In this document: piece by piece, positions 7,548-16,571 of the stretch
Layout: each line of letters begins with the position of its first letter
Position numbering within the stretch: position 1 is the first letter of the stretch
Origin: a virus
IMG/VR virus record: IMGVR_UViG_3300020183_000041
Span: 1 to 64,000 of that record
DNA: 64,000 nucleotides
Direction: 5' to 3' (one strand)
Position numbers and translations under genes: made by a program
The notes under the pieces: generated by a model
Database searches by the model: none
Told to the model about the DNA's origin: nothing
The model's input: the letters and a program-made list of their open reading frames with translations, nothing else

Positions 7548-9620
7548 TTACGAAGACTGTACGTTTTCTTTTAAGAATTTAATCTCACATGCGTCTGTTG
7601 TACAATAAGACTCACCAATAGCATCTGCCCCAAGACCAGCATAGATGCCAGAAAAATCAATTGGAAAAAGATTGTCTGTATATTTCTCATATTCAGACTT
7701 AGAAATTTGTGTATACGGCATTTGTGGATACACATGATTACCTTGGGGTAAGAAAGATACGGTTTTTAATTGTCCATCATACATGTGAAGAACTGTGCCA
7801 ATATATTTTTTTTCAATTTCAGAATCAAAAGATATTGTTACTGAGACTGAGTTATCAGACCAGTATCTTTGTGCTGTTGCTGCAATTGCCATTTTTTCAA
7901 AAATTGTCACATCTTTTTCAGATCTTTTAGCATTTGATTTAATTGGGAAAAAGACAACAGATGTTGTATCTGGCGATTCAGAAGCTGGCTCTACTAAGTA
8001 ATTCGCCATTTTGAACAAAGGAATCATTGAATCATTGTTAGCAAATCGAATTGCTCTTAAAAAATATTCTCCACCCGGAGTCCAGTGAACCCCTGGGGAT
8101 TCACCTGCGAGAATTGAAACAGTCCCTGAAGGCTTAACAGTTGTCATCTTGATTGATTCACGAATACCAAACCATTCCGAGTAAACATTGTCATATCTCT
8201 TAACGGTTTCGTAGCCAGCATTCATCCACTCTTTAAGAATCGGAATTCCATTGATATCAGCAAAATTTGCAATACCAGACATAGATGTTCCGATTCTACG
8301 ATTGCGTTGCATAATTGCATTGGTCTTTTCCCAATGCGTAGGTAAAAGAGTAACTGTTTTTGCATAAAGATATGCAAACTTCAATGTTCTTTTATAATCC
8401 TCAATATTTTCATGTCTATTAAGATACGTTTCAACAAGTGTACAGCATTCATAAGATTCAAGAGACTGCTCAGCGCATGGATTATATCCAGCGACTCTCC
8501 AATCTTTATTTGTAGCAGAGTCAGCAAGCCTTCCATACTTGCGCGACATATCTAACCAAATAATGCCTGGTTCTCCATTGAGTGCAATATTTTCCACAAT
8601 ATGTGAAAGATCAGCGCCAACAATTGTTTCAATTGAATTATTACTCATCCAAGCCCATCCTGGATTTTCAGAATCATATGAATTTCTTTCAGGAAAATGT
8701 ACAGGGTTTTTCAAATTCAAAAAGTTATCATCATCATGACGACCAATTAAAAGCTCTGCTGAGCGTCTAACATTACCAGAAACAACACAAACACCAATCA
8801 TATTTCCAATATCAGCAATATCGGTTCTTGTTAATTTTTCACCATTTCTGTTAGAAAATATTTTTTTAATATGGTTATGAAGTTTGATAAGCGGGTCAGA
8901 ACCAGCGGCTGTTCCGCCAAACGTTTTAATTGTCTGACCTGCTGGGCGAATCAAAGAGTAGTCAAACGTAATTTTGTTTTGATCTGGTTTAAGGTAGGAA
9001 TTAATAAGAGAAATTGTCGAATCTCTCCAGCCCTCTCTTGAGTCTTCGATTATATCAACAACTTCTGACTTAGATGGTTCGTAAATAACAAAATCTTTGT
9101 CTGCACCCTTATCATCGAACCCAACACCGACACCAAGCATTGACGCTTCCATTAGAAAACCAAAAGGTTCCGCTGGATTATCCCTTGTCATTTCAGATGT
9201 TGAAACAAAAGCACAATTTTGAAGCGCAGCAGAGTTGCGCTGTACATTTACAAGTTCAGTCCCCATAATCCACAAACCACGACCAGGTGGTGTCCATTTA
9301 AGATTGAACAAACGGTCAAAAGCCTCTTTTGCACTTGCTTGAGCCTTAACACCATTCCAAGGAAGTTTGTTATTACGACAATGGTCTTTTTGAAGAGAAT
9401 ACATACCATTAATAACACGCTCACAAACTTCCACCCATGTTTCTTTAGTCCCATCCGTTTTTTTGCGCGAATATGTGCGTAAGAATGTTATTTCCCCAAC
9501 TGAATTATTCCCAGCGTCTTTGTATCCGAATGGAGAAGGTTTTGTTTTATATGAAGAAACAAAGTCATCACTAAGTTTAAAAGAGAACATCAAATCTTCC
9601 TTGGGTGTATTATTAGTCAT
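7548..9620 (-). CDS. nrdJ: Adenosylcobalamin-dependent ribonucleoside-triphosphate reductase (class II)
   Basis: 690 residues; monomeric class II enzymes are ~740. It reduces ribonucleoside triphosphates to dNTPs using coenzyme B12. Residues match the Lactobacillus-type enzyme: redox Cys136 in NCAFVST, radical Cys382 and Glu384 in NPCAEQ, second redox Cys393, and a C-terminal C-x4-C pair (CTTDAC) for re-reduction. A specificity/allosteric region lies near residues 160-290. AGGAGC precedes the ATG. It feeds DNA synthesis with ThyX. A B12-dependent enzyme implies cobalamin is available in the host or its habitat. Confidence 0.9.
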   Translation of the reverse strand: MTNNTPKEDLMFSFKLSDDFVSSYKTKPSPFGYKDAGNNSVGEITFLRTYSRKKTDGTKETWVEVCERVINGMYSLQKDHCRNNKLPWNGVKAQASAKEAFDRLFNLKWTPPGRGLWIMGTELVNVQRNSAALQNCAFVSTSEMTRDNPAEPFGFLMEASMLGVGVGFDDKGADKDFVIYEPSKSEVVDIIEDSREGWRDSTISLINSYLKPDQNKITFDYSLIRPAGQTIKTFGGTAAGSDPLIKLHNHIKKIFSNRNGEKLTRTDIADIGNMIGVCVVSGNVRRSAELLIGRHDDDNFLNLKNPVHFPERNSYDSENPGWAWMSNNSIETIVGADLSHIVENIALNGEPGIIWLDMSRKYGRLADSATNKDWRVAGYNPCAEQSLESYECCTLVETYLNRHENIEDYKRTLKFAYLYAKTVTLLPTHWEKTNAIMQRNRRIGTSMSGIANFADINGIPILKEWMNAGYETVKRYDNVYSEWFGIRESIKMTTVKPSGTVSILAGESPGVHWTPGGEYFLRAIRFANNDSMIPLFKMANYLVEPASESPDTTSVVFFPIKSNAKRSEKDVTIFEKMAIAATAQRYWSDNSVSVTISFDSEIEKKYIGTVLHMYDGQLKTVSFLPQGNHVYPQMPYTQISKSEYEKYTDNLFPIDFSGIYAGLGADAIGESYCTTDACEIKFLKENVQSS

Positions 9621-9689
9621 TTTTGCTCCTATATGTAAAGGATTATGATATCAATTCAATCGTTACAACGATTCAATTAGTGCTTAGGA

Positions 9690-10703
9690 CTAATGATGTT
9701 TTTTTTCAAACTCTTCGTAACGAGCGATGATCATATCAGCAACTGACGACCAGGAGTGTTCTTGGTGAATTATTTTTGCTGACCTGTGAGCATGTTTCTT
9801 AAAAAGATCATATTCATTAACAACATTTTGCATTGTTGAGATAACATCTTCAATATCTGGAGTGGCCCAATATCCAGTATCAGTACCATACTGGTAAGAA
9901 TTATATTCCGCTAATCCAAAGTCAGTCTCTAGTGGAACACCATATTGAGCAAAATCTTTGCACCCAGTTGCATTTGTAACAATTGTGGGGAGACCTGTTG
10001 CCATTGCTTCAAATGGAATCATACCAAAACCTTCTCCACTTGTTGGATAAACAAGGCAATGAGCTTTATGATAAAGTTTAATTATTTGATTGACATCAAA
10101 AACTTCTGGAATGCCAATTATTTGAGAATGTTGCGTTGCAGGAAGAAGTCTGCCATTAAGATAAATTTCAGCATGGCAGAAATTATTATATTTGAGTATT
10201 AATTTAAATTCTTCTTTGCCATCAAATAATTCTAGAAAGGCATCTACAACAAGTTGTGCATTTTTTCTCTTAGAATCCCCCCCAACGTGAAGAAAATAAA
10301 ATGTGTCTGTTTCTTCTCTTTCAACAATTGAAAAATCTTCTGAGATACCATGAGGAATTACATATATATTTTCATTTACATTATGAGTTTTATAAACTTC
10401 TTTAACAAAGTTTGAGGTAGCCCATATTTCATTACATAGACTCATATTGTATAACCAGCCATTAGGAATTTTTGTTGATTCCCAGGGGGTATAGCCAACT
10501 TTGTAATCATTATTTAACTGATAATAATGAGGTTGACAAAAATTAATATGAAAAGAAATTTCTGGCCTATTGTAGAACACACCAAAGTTTTTTGCTTGAA
10601 TTGATTTAATTGTATTCAATGCAGCAGTAGCATAGCCTTGGCTTGCCCAAAGTTCTCCACTAATATCAGTATTATTTAAGCTAAACCAGCTAATTTTTTT
10701 CAT
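9690..10703 (-). CDS. GT-B glycosyltransferase, family 4 type
   Basis: 337 residues. The C-terminal half has the donor-binding signature of GT4: YVIPHGI, FLHVGGDSKRKN and the EX7E motif in GEGFGMIPFEAMATGLP (Glu224 and Glu232). The N-terminal half has QPHYYQLNN and VGYTPWE. It transfers a sugar from a nucleotide-sugar to an unknown acceptor (virion protein, phage DNA or host surface). A paralogue lies at 51703-52770. Upstream of RNR; two small dyads (9658-9673 and 9676-9694 region) separate them. Confidence 0.8.
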   Translation of the reverse strand: MKKISWFSLNNTDISGELWASQGYATAALNTIKSIQAKNFGVFYNRPEISFHINFCQPHYYQLNNDYKVGYTPWESTKIPNGWLYNMSLCNEIWATSNFVKEVYKTHNVNENIYVIPHGISEDFSIVEREETDTFYFLHVGGDSKRKNAQLVVDAFLELFDGKEEFKLILKYNNFCHAEIYLNGRLLPATQHSQIIGIPEVFDVNQIIKLYHKAHCLVYPTSGEGFGMIPFEAMATGLPTIVTNATGCKDFAQYGVPLETDFGLAEYNSYQYGTDTGYWATPDIEDVISTMQNVVNEYDLFKKHAHRSAKIIHQEHSWSSVADMIIARYEEFEKKHH

Positions 10704-10714
10704 AGAATGATGTG

Positions 10715-10987
10715 TTATTTTTTGATACCTTCGGTATCCTCAGATCCAAAACTATCTGAGGAAATAGATATGCAGTTTACACCCTGATTCATCAATAACT
10801 TAGCATCCTTTTCAGAAATTTCACAAGTTATTGGCATTTGTGTAAAAACACAACGAGCAGCTGCAAAATAAAAATCATCTATTCTTGTAACAGAAATGCA
10901 ATCAGACTCCAGAATTGCCGCAGCGCCGTAGTCATCGGACTCAACAATTGCAATTATTTTCATAGTCTTTATTGTATCAGTATTCAT
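10715..10987 (-). CDS. Small unknown protein, first gene of leftward operon
   Basis: 90 residues from ATG 10987, or 82 from ATG 10963 (MKIIAIVESDDYG), which I find more natural because a TATAAT-like box on the minus strand overlaps the first ATG. Pattern of alternating strands and helices (KIIAIVESDD...AAAILESDCISVT), no cysteine or catalytic motif. It opens the leftward operon that goes on through glycosyltransferase and RNR. Confidence 0.55.
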   Translation of the reverse strand: MNTDTIKTMKIIAIVESDDYGAAAILESDCISVTRIDDFYFAAARCVFTQMPITCEISEKDAKLLMNQGVNCISISSDSFGSEDTEGIKK

Positions 10988-11120
10988 ATTATATAAGATA
11001 TATAGGCATATATGGAATATAAGTATTCTTGCATGCCTTGCATGCGAAGCATATCAATTTTTTTTCATTCATGTGTCAAAAAATGAAAATTTTTATTTTT
11101 TTTTCTGATAGCCTACAGAA
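10988..11120. promoter_or_regulatory. Divergent promoter region
   Basis: 133 bases between divergent operons. It holds a TATAAT-like box on the minus strand near 10990, three GCATG(C) half-sites at about 11031-11053 and a T-rich stretch with a TTTTCATT/AATGAAAA dyad near 11064-11097. It probably drives both the leftward RNR/virion side and the rightward thyX side. No -35 box is clear. Confidence 0.5.
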
Positions 11121-11816
11121 ATGGTTTATACAACTGTTTATAACGTACTTGACCACGGAGAAGTGGAACTATTAGGAAGTATGGCTTCGGATCTTGATGT
11201 CGTCAATGGGGCAAGGGTTTCTTTTGCCGCCTACCAAGACAAAATAGATGATAGAGCGAAAGGATTGATTAATTATTTAATGAAAAATAAACACTCAACA
11301 CCTTTTGAACACTCTATGTTTAAATTCAGAATTAAAGCACCAATTTTTGTCACTAGAGAGTGGATGAGACATAGATGGTCTTCATTCAATGAAATGAGTA
11401 TGAGATATCATGTTCCTGAAATAATTCATTTTTATGTTCCTCAAGCCAAGAATATAAGAAAGCAGGTTGGTAAACCAGGTGCTTATACCTTTCAAGCAAT
11501 TGAGGATAAAAAGATTGTAAATGAAACAATATTGGAGATTAATCATTGCAATCAACATGCATATTCTTCATATAAACGTTTAATAGAAATAGGTGTTGCA
11601 AAAGAAATTGCAAGATGTGTCCTGCCAGTCTCACAATATACAGAGTTTATTTGGTCAGTTAATGCTAGATCATTGATAAATTTTATTTCTCTTAGAAATG
11701 ATAGCAATGCTCAGTACGAAATAAATGAGTATGCAAAAATAATTGAAAAATTTTTCTTAGAAAAGATGCCAATAACCCATCAGGCCTTCATTGATTGCGG
11801 TAGAGTTGCCATATGA
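11121..11816 (+). CDS. thyX: Flavin-dependent thymidylate synthase
   Basis: 231 residues, normal for ThyX. The signature RHRxxSxNExSxR is complete at residues 83-95 (RHRWSSFNEMSMR). It makes dTMP from dUMP with FAD and methylenetetrahydrofolate. First gene of the rightward operon. No good ribosome site is seen before the ATG, only GATAGCCTACAGAA, so a leaderless or weakly led mRNA is possible. Together with RNR it supplies DNA precursors. Confidence 0.93.
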   Translation: MVYTTVYNVLDHGEVELLGSMASDLDVVNGARVSFAAYQDKIDDRAKGLINYLMKNKHSTPFEHSMFKFRIKAPIFVTREWMRHRWSSFNEMSMRYHVPEIIHFYVPQAKNIRKQVGKPGAYTFQAIEDKKIVNETILEINHCNQHAYSSYKRLIEIGVAKEIARCVLPVSQYTEFIWSVNARSLINFISLRNDSNAQYEINEYAKIIEKFFLEKMPITHQAFIDCGRVAI

Positions 11817-11980
11817 GTACATTTATTATATTTATTACATATTTGCTTATCAATACTGTTTTAATCAATTTTGGCATTAAAGCTGGATGGAGCCACGACC
11901 CTGGAATACTCGGTCCATTTTTAATAGTAATTGTTATAAACTTAATTGCAGCGGTCTATTCGAGTGGTAAAAATAAATAG
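11813..11980 (+). CDS. Small membrane protein (55 aa)
   Basis: The ATG overlaps the thyX stop as ATGA, so translation is coupled. Two hydrophobic segments (STFIIFITYLLINTVLI and ILGPFLIVIVINLIAAVY) are split by a short loop with KAGWSHDPG. It is a likely two-span inner-membrane protein. Function unknown; too short to assign as a holin. Confidence 0.6.
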   Translation: MSTFIIFITYLLINTVLINFGIKAGWSHDPGILGPFLIVIVINLIAAVYSSGKNK

Positions 11981-12365
11981 TAATTACTTAAAAGACAAAA
12001 AATTATTACTTTTAAGTGATACCTGGTTTCCTTATGACTACATTAAAGAATTTTTAAAACAATTGACCAATGGTCAGGTATATATTTACGCATCTCCAGC
12101 GTCTACATCTAAATTTATTAAAGTATATATAAAAGTTTTTGCAAAAAGAAAAGTTCAAATTATTAAAGATAAAGATTTTAAGTTATTTTTTAATGAAAAA
12201 ATAGATAATTATGTTGTTGTTATTTTTTTTGGTAAAAAAAGAACAAAAGAAACACCACTGCTTGAATTATTAGCAAAGAAATTGCTGACATCTTATCAAG
12301 ATGTTGTTACAGTCCTACCAGATGGAATCGATTATGATGAGAATAGTTCCTTATTCAGAGAATAA
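11964..12365 (+). CDS. Unknown alpha/beta protein
   Basis: 133 residues if translation begins at the GTG at 11964; a TTG at 11946 is also possible. Lysine-rich, with strands KLLLLSDTW, QVYIYAS, VVVIFFGKK and VVTVLPDG alternating with helices, as in a Rossmann-like fold. The start lies inside the previous gene in another frame. No family recognised. Confidence 0.5.
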   Translation: MVKINSNYLKDKKLLLLSDTWFPYDYIKEFLKQLTNGQVYIYASPASTSKFIKVYIKVFAKRKVQIIKDKDFKLFFNEKIDNYVVVIFFGKKRTKETPLLELLAKKLLTSYQDVVTVLPDGIDYDENSSLFRE

Positions 12366-12594
12366 CGATCTCGAAGAGATTGAAACTTTGACAATAATTA
12401 TTAAATCTGTGCCTTTTGAAGGTGGATATGCTCCCGCATTTTATATTTCAAGCCCCTCAGAAGAATATTTAATGACAATAGATGAACTTTCATGTCTTAT
12501 GGATGGCATAGACATTGCCAGAAAATCAGTTGATGAGATAATTAACTTTATTCTCATATCTAGACCACCAGAAGGTCAATCTGAGGAGGACTAA
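12334..12594 (+). CDS. Small acidic protein, unknown
   Basis: 86 residues. It begins at tandem ATGs (12334/12337) inside the end of the preceding gene. Acidic, with LTIIIKSVPFEGGYAPAFYI and a helical C-terminal half (IDELSCLMDGIDIARKSVDE). It ends one base before the next ATG, so it is part of a compact operon. No motif identified. Confidence 0.5.
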   Translation: MMRIVPYSENNDLEEIETLTIIIKSVPFEGGYAPAFYISSPSEEYLMTIDELSCLMDGIDIARKSVDEIINFILISRPPEGQSEED

Positions 12595-12882
12595 ATGCTG
12601 ATCGGTAGAGTAATTAAAGATTTTCCATACCCTGAAAAGGTATGTCCATACTGCCTTAAGAAATTAGTTGTTGTAAATGCTGTTCATTGGCATGAAGATC
12701 CATATCAATACAAGGCTTTGTATTTGGATCCAAATCCTGAGTGCCCAGTTTATGACGAAGGAGCAAGAAAAGCCTACGCTAGGGTTTATTATTCAAGCGA
12801 GGACGCTTATGCTTCTTTCCATAATGTTAAAATTCCGGTTCAGAGATGGGATCAGAAGAATCTTTACAGTATCTATAAGTAA
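12595..12882 (+). CDS. Small zinc-ribbon-like protein
   Basis: 95 residues. CPYC at residues 17-20, then H in VHWHEDPY and C in NPECP could hold one zinc ion. Aromatic-rich C-terminus (ARVYYSSEDAYASFHN). The gene directly follows its neighbour (TAA ATG). Function unknown. Confidence 0.55.
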   Translation: MLIGRVIKDFPYPEKVCPYCLKKLVVVNAVHWHEDPYQYKALYLDPNPECPVYDEGARKAYARVYYSSEDAYASFHNVKIPVQRWDQKNLYSIYK

Positions 12883-12905
12883 AATATGATAAAATTATAG
12901 TTACT

Positions 12906-14015
12906 ATGCCTGTTAATCCATGCTCAGAAAATGGTCAACCTGGTTTTAAGTGGGGAGAAAGTGGAAAATGTTACCTTTACACAAGAGGTGATGCTAAATC
13001 AATGGGTGAAGCCAAAAGAAAAGCTACTGTTCAAGGTCTTGCAACAGGCGAATATTCAAATAAAGCAAATGAAGTCTCGACTGAGACAATGGGTTCTGGT
13101 ATAAAAAACCCACAGCAGGGGTATCCTCAAAAGAAAAAGCCCAAGAAGATCAATGAAAAAGAAATTGACTCTATTTTTAAAAACTTAAAAGAGTGGTTCA
13201 GAGAAGATTGGGTTGATCTTTCAAGACCAAAAAAAGGTGGGGGCTACGAACCTTGTGGTAGAGCAGACGCAGGTAAGGGGAAATACCCCAAGTGCGTCCC
13301 AGCATCCCGTGCAGCAAGAATGACACCCGAGCAAATTGCTTCGGCAATTAGAAGAAAAAGGAGAGCAGAATCAACAGAGACAAGACAGGACAAAAAACCT
13401 ATCTATGTTTCTACTGAGAAAGCATCAAGTATGAACGTTCCAACAAATCCTGCTTTATACGCAAGAGTAAAAGCTGAGGCAAAGGCTAAATTTGATGTCT
13501 ACCCATCAGCATATGCAAATGCATGGCTAGTTAGAGAATACAAAAAGCGTGGTGGTGGATATCGAACTGTTTCGAAAGCCGAAGCCATGACCAAAGTTGC
13601 TGAAGACCTGACCGAAGAAGAGTCTGGTCTGTATACAGCGTTGCTTGCTGTTGCAGAAAAGTATGGAAAATTCGATAAAGAAGGTTCTGGTATCTGGATT
13701 GGTTATGAATCTGCCGAAAAAAATGATGACAAGGCAATTGGTGTCTATTGCAATAATTGCGCCCTGTACAGCGGAGAAAGTGTTTGTAAAATTCTTTCAA
13801 TGCAAGTTGAAGACTATGGAAAATGCAGATTTGCAATTATTCCTGATAATTTAGTGATGCCTGAAAATGAAATTGAAGACGAAGGCCAGATAAAGCTAGA
13901 GAATGAGATGAAAGATGAAGGTGAATATGAAGAAAATAGTGAAGAAAAAGATACTATCTCAAGATTAATTAATTTAATTAGAGATATACTTAATATTCAA
14001 GGAGAAAAAAAATGA
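12906..14015 (+). CDS. Multi-domain phage protein with DUF5872-like segment and Cys cluster
   Basis: 369 residues in modules. Residues 1-55 hold PCSENGQPGFKWGESGKCYLY, a small Cys-containing motif. Residues ~98-150 hold KEWFREDWVDLSRPKKGG, EPCGRADA and YPKCVPA followed by a basic run, as in DUF5872. A helix-rich middle and a late NNCALYSGESVC...YGKCRF cluster of four Cys may bind metal. The tail is acidic. Such modules often occur next to phage protease/head genes, but here the gene lies in the rightward operon. Role unknown. Confidence 0.6.
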   Translation: MPVNPCSENGQPGFKWGESGKCYLYTRGDAKSMGEAKRKATVQGLATGEYSNKANEVSTETMGSGIKNPQQGYPQKKKPKKINEKEIDSIFKNLKEWFREDWVDLSRPKKGGGYEPCGRADAGKGKYPKCVPASRAARMTPEQIASAIRRKRRAESTETRQDKKPIYVSTEKASSMNVPTNPALYARVKAEAKAKFDVYPSAYANAWLVREYKKRGGGYRTVSKAEAMTKVAEDLTEEESGLYTALLAVAEKYGKFDKEGSGIWIGYESAEKNDDKAIGVYCNNCALYSGESVCKILSMQVEDYGKCRFAIIPDNLVMPENEIEDEGQIKLENEMKDEGEYEENSEEKDTISRLINLIRDILNIQGEKK

Positions 14016-14398
14016 ATTTTAATAATAATGTTTCAAAAATGATCGAAGATCATAAAGGGATGAAGGCTTGGCATGAGAACATGGCAAAGTCGTCAGCAGA
14101 GGCAATGCAGGACCATATCAAAGCAGCCTCTTGGCATGAGTCACAGATGAATTTAATCAAAGCGATGAAAGAAGTTCCTCTGGATCCAGAGACAAAAAAG
14201 ACAACAATTCCCGCAGGCTCTTATACCCCAGCACCAAGTTCTGGAGGCGGAAAGAAGGGTGCTGAAAAGGAAATCCCTCTTGACCCAGAGACTATAAAAA
14301 AGTCGGACCTGATTGATCTTCTTGAGAGTCATATTAAAGAACATGGCGAGTTCGATATGGACGTTGAGACAATCGCTAATTTTTTATTAAATAAGTGA
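14012..14398 (+). CDS. Helical protein with repeated PLDPET motif
   Basis: 128 residues, ATGA overlap with the preceding gene and a GGAGAAAA site in its end. N-terminal half is amphipathic helix with His/Met/Trp (KGMKAWHENMAKSS...AASWHESQM). Two copies of E[VI]PLDPET flank a Gly/Ser/Pro linker, and a helical C-terminus follows. It may work with the preceding Cys-cluster protein. Function unknown. Confidence 0.55.
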   Translation: MNFNNNVSKMIEDHKGMKAWHENMAKSSAEAMQDHIKAASWHESQMNLIKAMKEVPLDPETKKTTIPAGSYTPAPSSGGGKKGAEKEIPLDPETIKKSDLIDLLESHIKEHGEFDMDVETIANFLLNK

Positions 14399-14403
14399 TC
14401 TAA

Positions 14404-14604
14404 TTGGAAGCGATTGTCGTAGCTTTTATAGCAGCAACTGGTGGCATTCTTGCCTCTCTTGTCCAAAAAGGCAGAAGAGAGAACCGTGAAGACCATAATG
14501 TTGTTGAAGATATGATTAAAACTTTAAATAAAGATGTCAACAACGTGAGTAGAAAAATTGATTCACATATTGAGTGGCATTTAGACAAAACGCAAAATAA
14601 ATAA
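14404..14604 (+). CDS. Small membrane-anchored coiled-coil protein (holin-like?)
   Basis: 66 residues if the TTG at 14404 is used. One N-terminal membrane span (AIVVAFIAATGGILASLV), a basic stop-transfer (QKGRREN) and a helix ending in HIEWHLD. The layout recalls DUF2746-type small phage membrane proteins, sometimes called holins. No lysis gene is adjacent, so the role is open. No clear ribosome site. Confidence 0.5.
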   Translation: MEAIVVAFIAATGGILASLVQKGRRENREDHNVVEDMIKTLNKDVNNVSRKIDSHIEWHLDKTQNK

Positions 14605-14606
14605 GA

Positions 14607-14676
14607 TATAATATTATTGGGGCACACCTGGACAAATTTATTTCGAAAGATTAAATTTGGATGTCAGGAGTGCCCC
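14607..14676 (+). promoter_or_regulatory. Promoter and RBS-sequestering hairpin
   Basis: TATAAT at 14607-14612 is followed 7 bases later by the start of a long hairpin. GGGGCAC (14619-14625) pairs with GTGCCCC (14670-14676), CCTG with CAGG, and A/T stretches with TTTCGAAAGA at the tip. The only Shine-Dalgarno-like AGGAG (14666-14670) of the following gene lies inside the 3' arm, 14 bases before its ATG. Opening of the stem would be needed for translation. Confidence 0.6.
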
Positions 14677-14684
14677 ATTAAATT

Positions 14685-15290
14685 ATGACAACAATAGTAG
14701 GAATTCAAGGCGATAGATACGCCGTAATATGTACAGATTCTCGTATATCGTCCTTTGACGATAACGGAAATGCATACCAAATAACAACTCTAGGGACTGG
14801 CTCTAGCAAAATTGCCGAAAATGGTAGATATTTACTCGGGGCGGCTGGTGATGTTAGAGCGATAAATATACTTCATCATGCTTTTACACCACCAACTCCA
14901 TCGTTTACAACTGCTGGGACAAAGCTTGATCAGTTTATAACTCAAAAATTTATTCCTGGATTGAGAGAATGTTTTGAAGCAACAGGTTATGCTTCTCCAG
15001 ATAATGATAATAAGAGTCATATTGCAGAACAGGCTTCAACAATTATAGTTGTTATTAATGCATGTATTTATATAATTGAAAGTGATTATTCTTGGACATC
15101 TGATAGGGCTGGGGTATACGCAATAGGGACAGGCTCTGCTTATGCTTTAGGTGCATTGCATACTATAACAAATGGAAGAGAATTGTCTTTAACAAAAGCA
15201 AAGAATGCTGTAATTAAATCATTATCAATAGCATCAAAATTTGATCCGTACACGGGCGCTCCGTTTCAAACATTTATCCAGCAAAGATAG
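14685..15290 (+). CDS. Proteasome/HslV-like Ntn hydrolase
   Basis: 201 residues. After Met removal the chain begins TTIVGIQ, as in HslV (TTIV...), with Thr as N-terminal nucleophile. Asp at mature position 17 (CTDSR) matches the catalytic Asp of proteasome beta subunits. SSKIAENG may give the Lys, and LLGAAGDVRA and YAIGTGSAYALGAL are fold signatures. The end has FDPYTGAPFQTF. It may be a self-assembling peptidase, or a relative that has lost proteolysis. It sits behind a structured leader (14607-14676). Confidence 0.75.
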   Translation: MTTIVGIQGDRYAVICTDSRISSFDDNGNAYQITTLGTGSSKIAENGRYLLGAAGDVRAINILHHAFTPPTPSFTTAGTKLDQFITQKFIPGLRECFEATGYASPDNDNKSHIAEQASTIIVVINACIYIIESDYSWTSDRAGVYAIGTGSAYALGALHTITNGRELSLTKAKNAVIKSLSIASKFDPYTGAPFQTFIQQR

Positions 15291-15353
15291 AAAAATGATT
15301 TGCATTTTTTATCTGAGCGTGTAGAATATTCTCCTCCACAAGAAAGGATTCAC

Positions 15354-15767
15354 ATGATTACTGACCAAAGAATCGGAGAAATTTTAGCAACAGAATACCG
15401 CAACTTAAGCGGGGATGAGCAAAGAGTCGTTTATAGCGCACTTACTGCCATTAAATATAATATGTCAGCTGCAGAGGCTTCTAGATATTACGGAGTCCCT
15501 GCAACAACAATTGAAGGCATTTGGGCAAAGCATGGCTTTGTTGGCAAAGCCGTTTCTGCTACAAAAAAGTCTAGAAAATCAAACGCAATCAAGGCTTGGC
15601 TTAAAGAGAATGTTGGAAATACAGTAACTCCAAAAGACATTGTTGAAGCAACTGGTATTTCAATGCCAACTTTCTATAATTTCTATAATTCGAATGTTGG
15701 CTATTTTAAAAAGATCAAGCGAGGTCAGTTTGAAATTCTTGACCCGCAGGCTGAGCGTACAAAATAA
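15354..15767 (+). CDS. Helix-turn-helix DNA-binding protein
   Basis: 137 residues from ATG 15354, which has AAAGGA 7 bases upstream; a longer frame to 15300 lacks a site. Two HTH-like segments are seen: AAEASRYYGVPATTIEGIWAKHG, then PKDIVEATGISMPTFYNFY. Lys/Arg-rich between them. Likely a sequence-specific regulator acting on phage or host promoters. It follows the Ntn hydrolase by ~60 bases. Confidence 0.65.
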   Translation: MITDQRIGEILATEYRNLSGDEQRVVYSALTAIKYNMSAAEASRYYGVPATTIEGIWAKHGFVGKAVSATKKSRKSNAIKAWLKENVGNTVTPKDIVEATGISMPTFYNFYNSNVGYFKKIKRGQFEILDPQAERTK

Positions 15768-15768
15768 T

Positions 15769-16476
15769 ATGTTATATCAAGATCTTCTTAAAGCAAGAGA
15801 TGTTGATACATGGGAGGAGGCAGCAACAATAACTGTTGCTGCCCTCTTCTCTTATATAAAAAATTATTCAGATTTATATGATTCCAATCAACTTCATTTT
15901 TTTGAGACCCCTCTTTCTACAGATGATTTAGGGAATATGAAAAATATTATCAATTCAATGATTGATAATAAAATTTGGGATTCGGATCCAGAATATTTTG
16001 TATCTGAAAATTTTGATTTAAAAAGAAAAAATGAAATATATCATTTAAAGCATTGGATTACATTGTCTTTAATGTCTGCATCTATGATAAGAAAGTTAAA
16101 AACTTTTGATTATGATGATTATTCATTTTTTGTTAAAAAAACAGTTATAGCTAAACAAAAAGATTACGGTCCAAAAAATATTTCAAGATTTGGGATTAAT
16201 GGATTAGTTATTAGAACGCATGACAAAGTTGCAAGACTTGAAAATCTCATGTTAAAAAACAATACTCCTCAAAATGAATCTTTAATGGATACCCTGCTAG
16301 ATGTTATTGGCTACTCAGTTATTGCAATGATGTGGATTAATCATACATTTTTATTTGATCTCTCATCTGAGGCAAACAATCGACATCCAGTTACATCAAT
16401 TGATATTTCAATTAAAAATATTAAAATTGCAAACGGTGTAGTTGATGCTACATATCCCAATATTATATTTAAATAA
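15769..16476 (+). CDS. Nucleotide-modification-associated domain protein (NMAD1/DUF1599-like)
   Basis: 235 residues from ATG 15769, one base after the previous stop. The C-terminal ~90 residues carry KQKDYGPKNISRFGINGLVIRTHDKVARLENLM and ESLMDTLLDVIGYSVIAM, the pattern of DUF1599, a family found beside phage nucleotide-modification enzymes. The N-terminal 130 residues are helical and unknown. A role in nucleotide handling or DNA base modification is inferred from family only. Confidence 0.65.
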   Translation: MLYQDLLKARDVDTWEEAATITVAALFSYIKNYSDLYDSNQLHFFETPLSTDDLGNMKNIINSMIDNKIWDSDPEYFVSENFDLKRKNEIYHLKHWITLSLMSASMIRKLKTFDYDDYSFFVKKTVIAKQKDYGPKNISRFGINGLVIRTHDKVARLENLMLKNNTPQNESLMDTLLDVIGYSVIAMMWINHTFLFDLSSEANNRHPVTSIDISIKNIKIANGVVDATYPNIIFK

Positions 16477-16571
16477 TATACTAATCTATGAAAAATAAAC
16501 TCAAGCAGATTGTTCAAAATGTAGTTCTGTTTTTAAGTAGAATTACAATGCGCCTGTAGTTTAAATATAGT

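Noticed and set aside
14404-14604. Firm holin assignment
   Set aside because: One membrane span and a coiled coil are not specific, and no endolysin is next to it.
16549-16571. Extra tRNA before tRNA-Thr
   Set aside because: GCGCCTGTAGTTTAAAT looks like a tRNA 5' end but no anticodon or T arm follows; at best a fragment.
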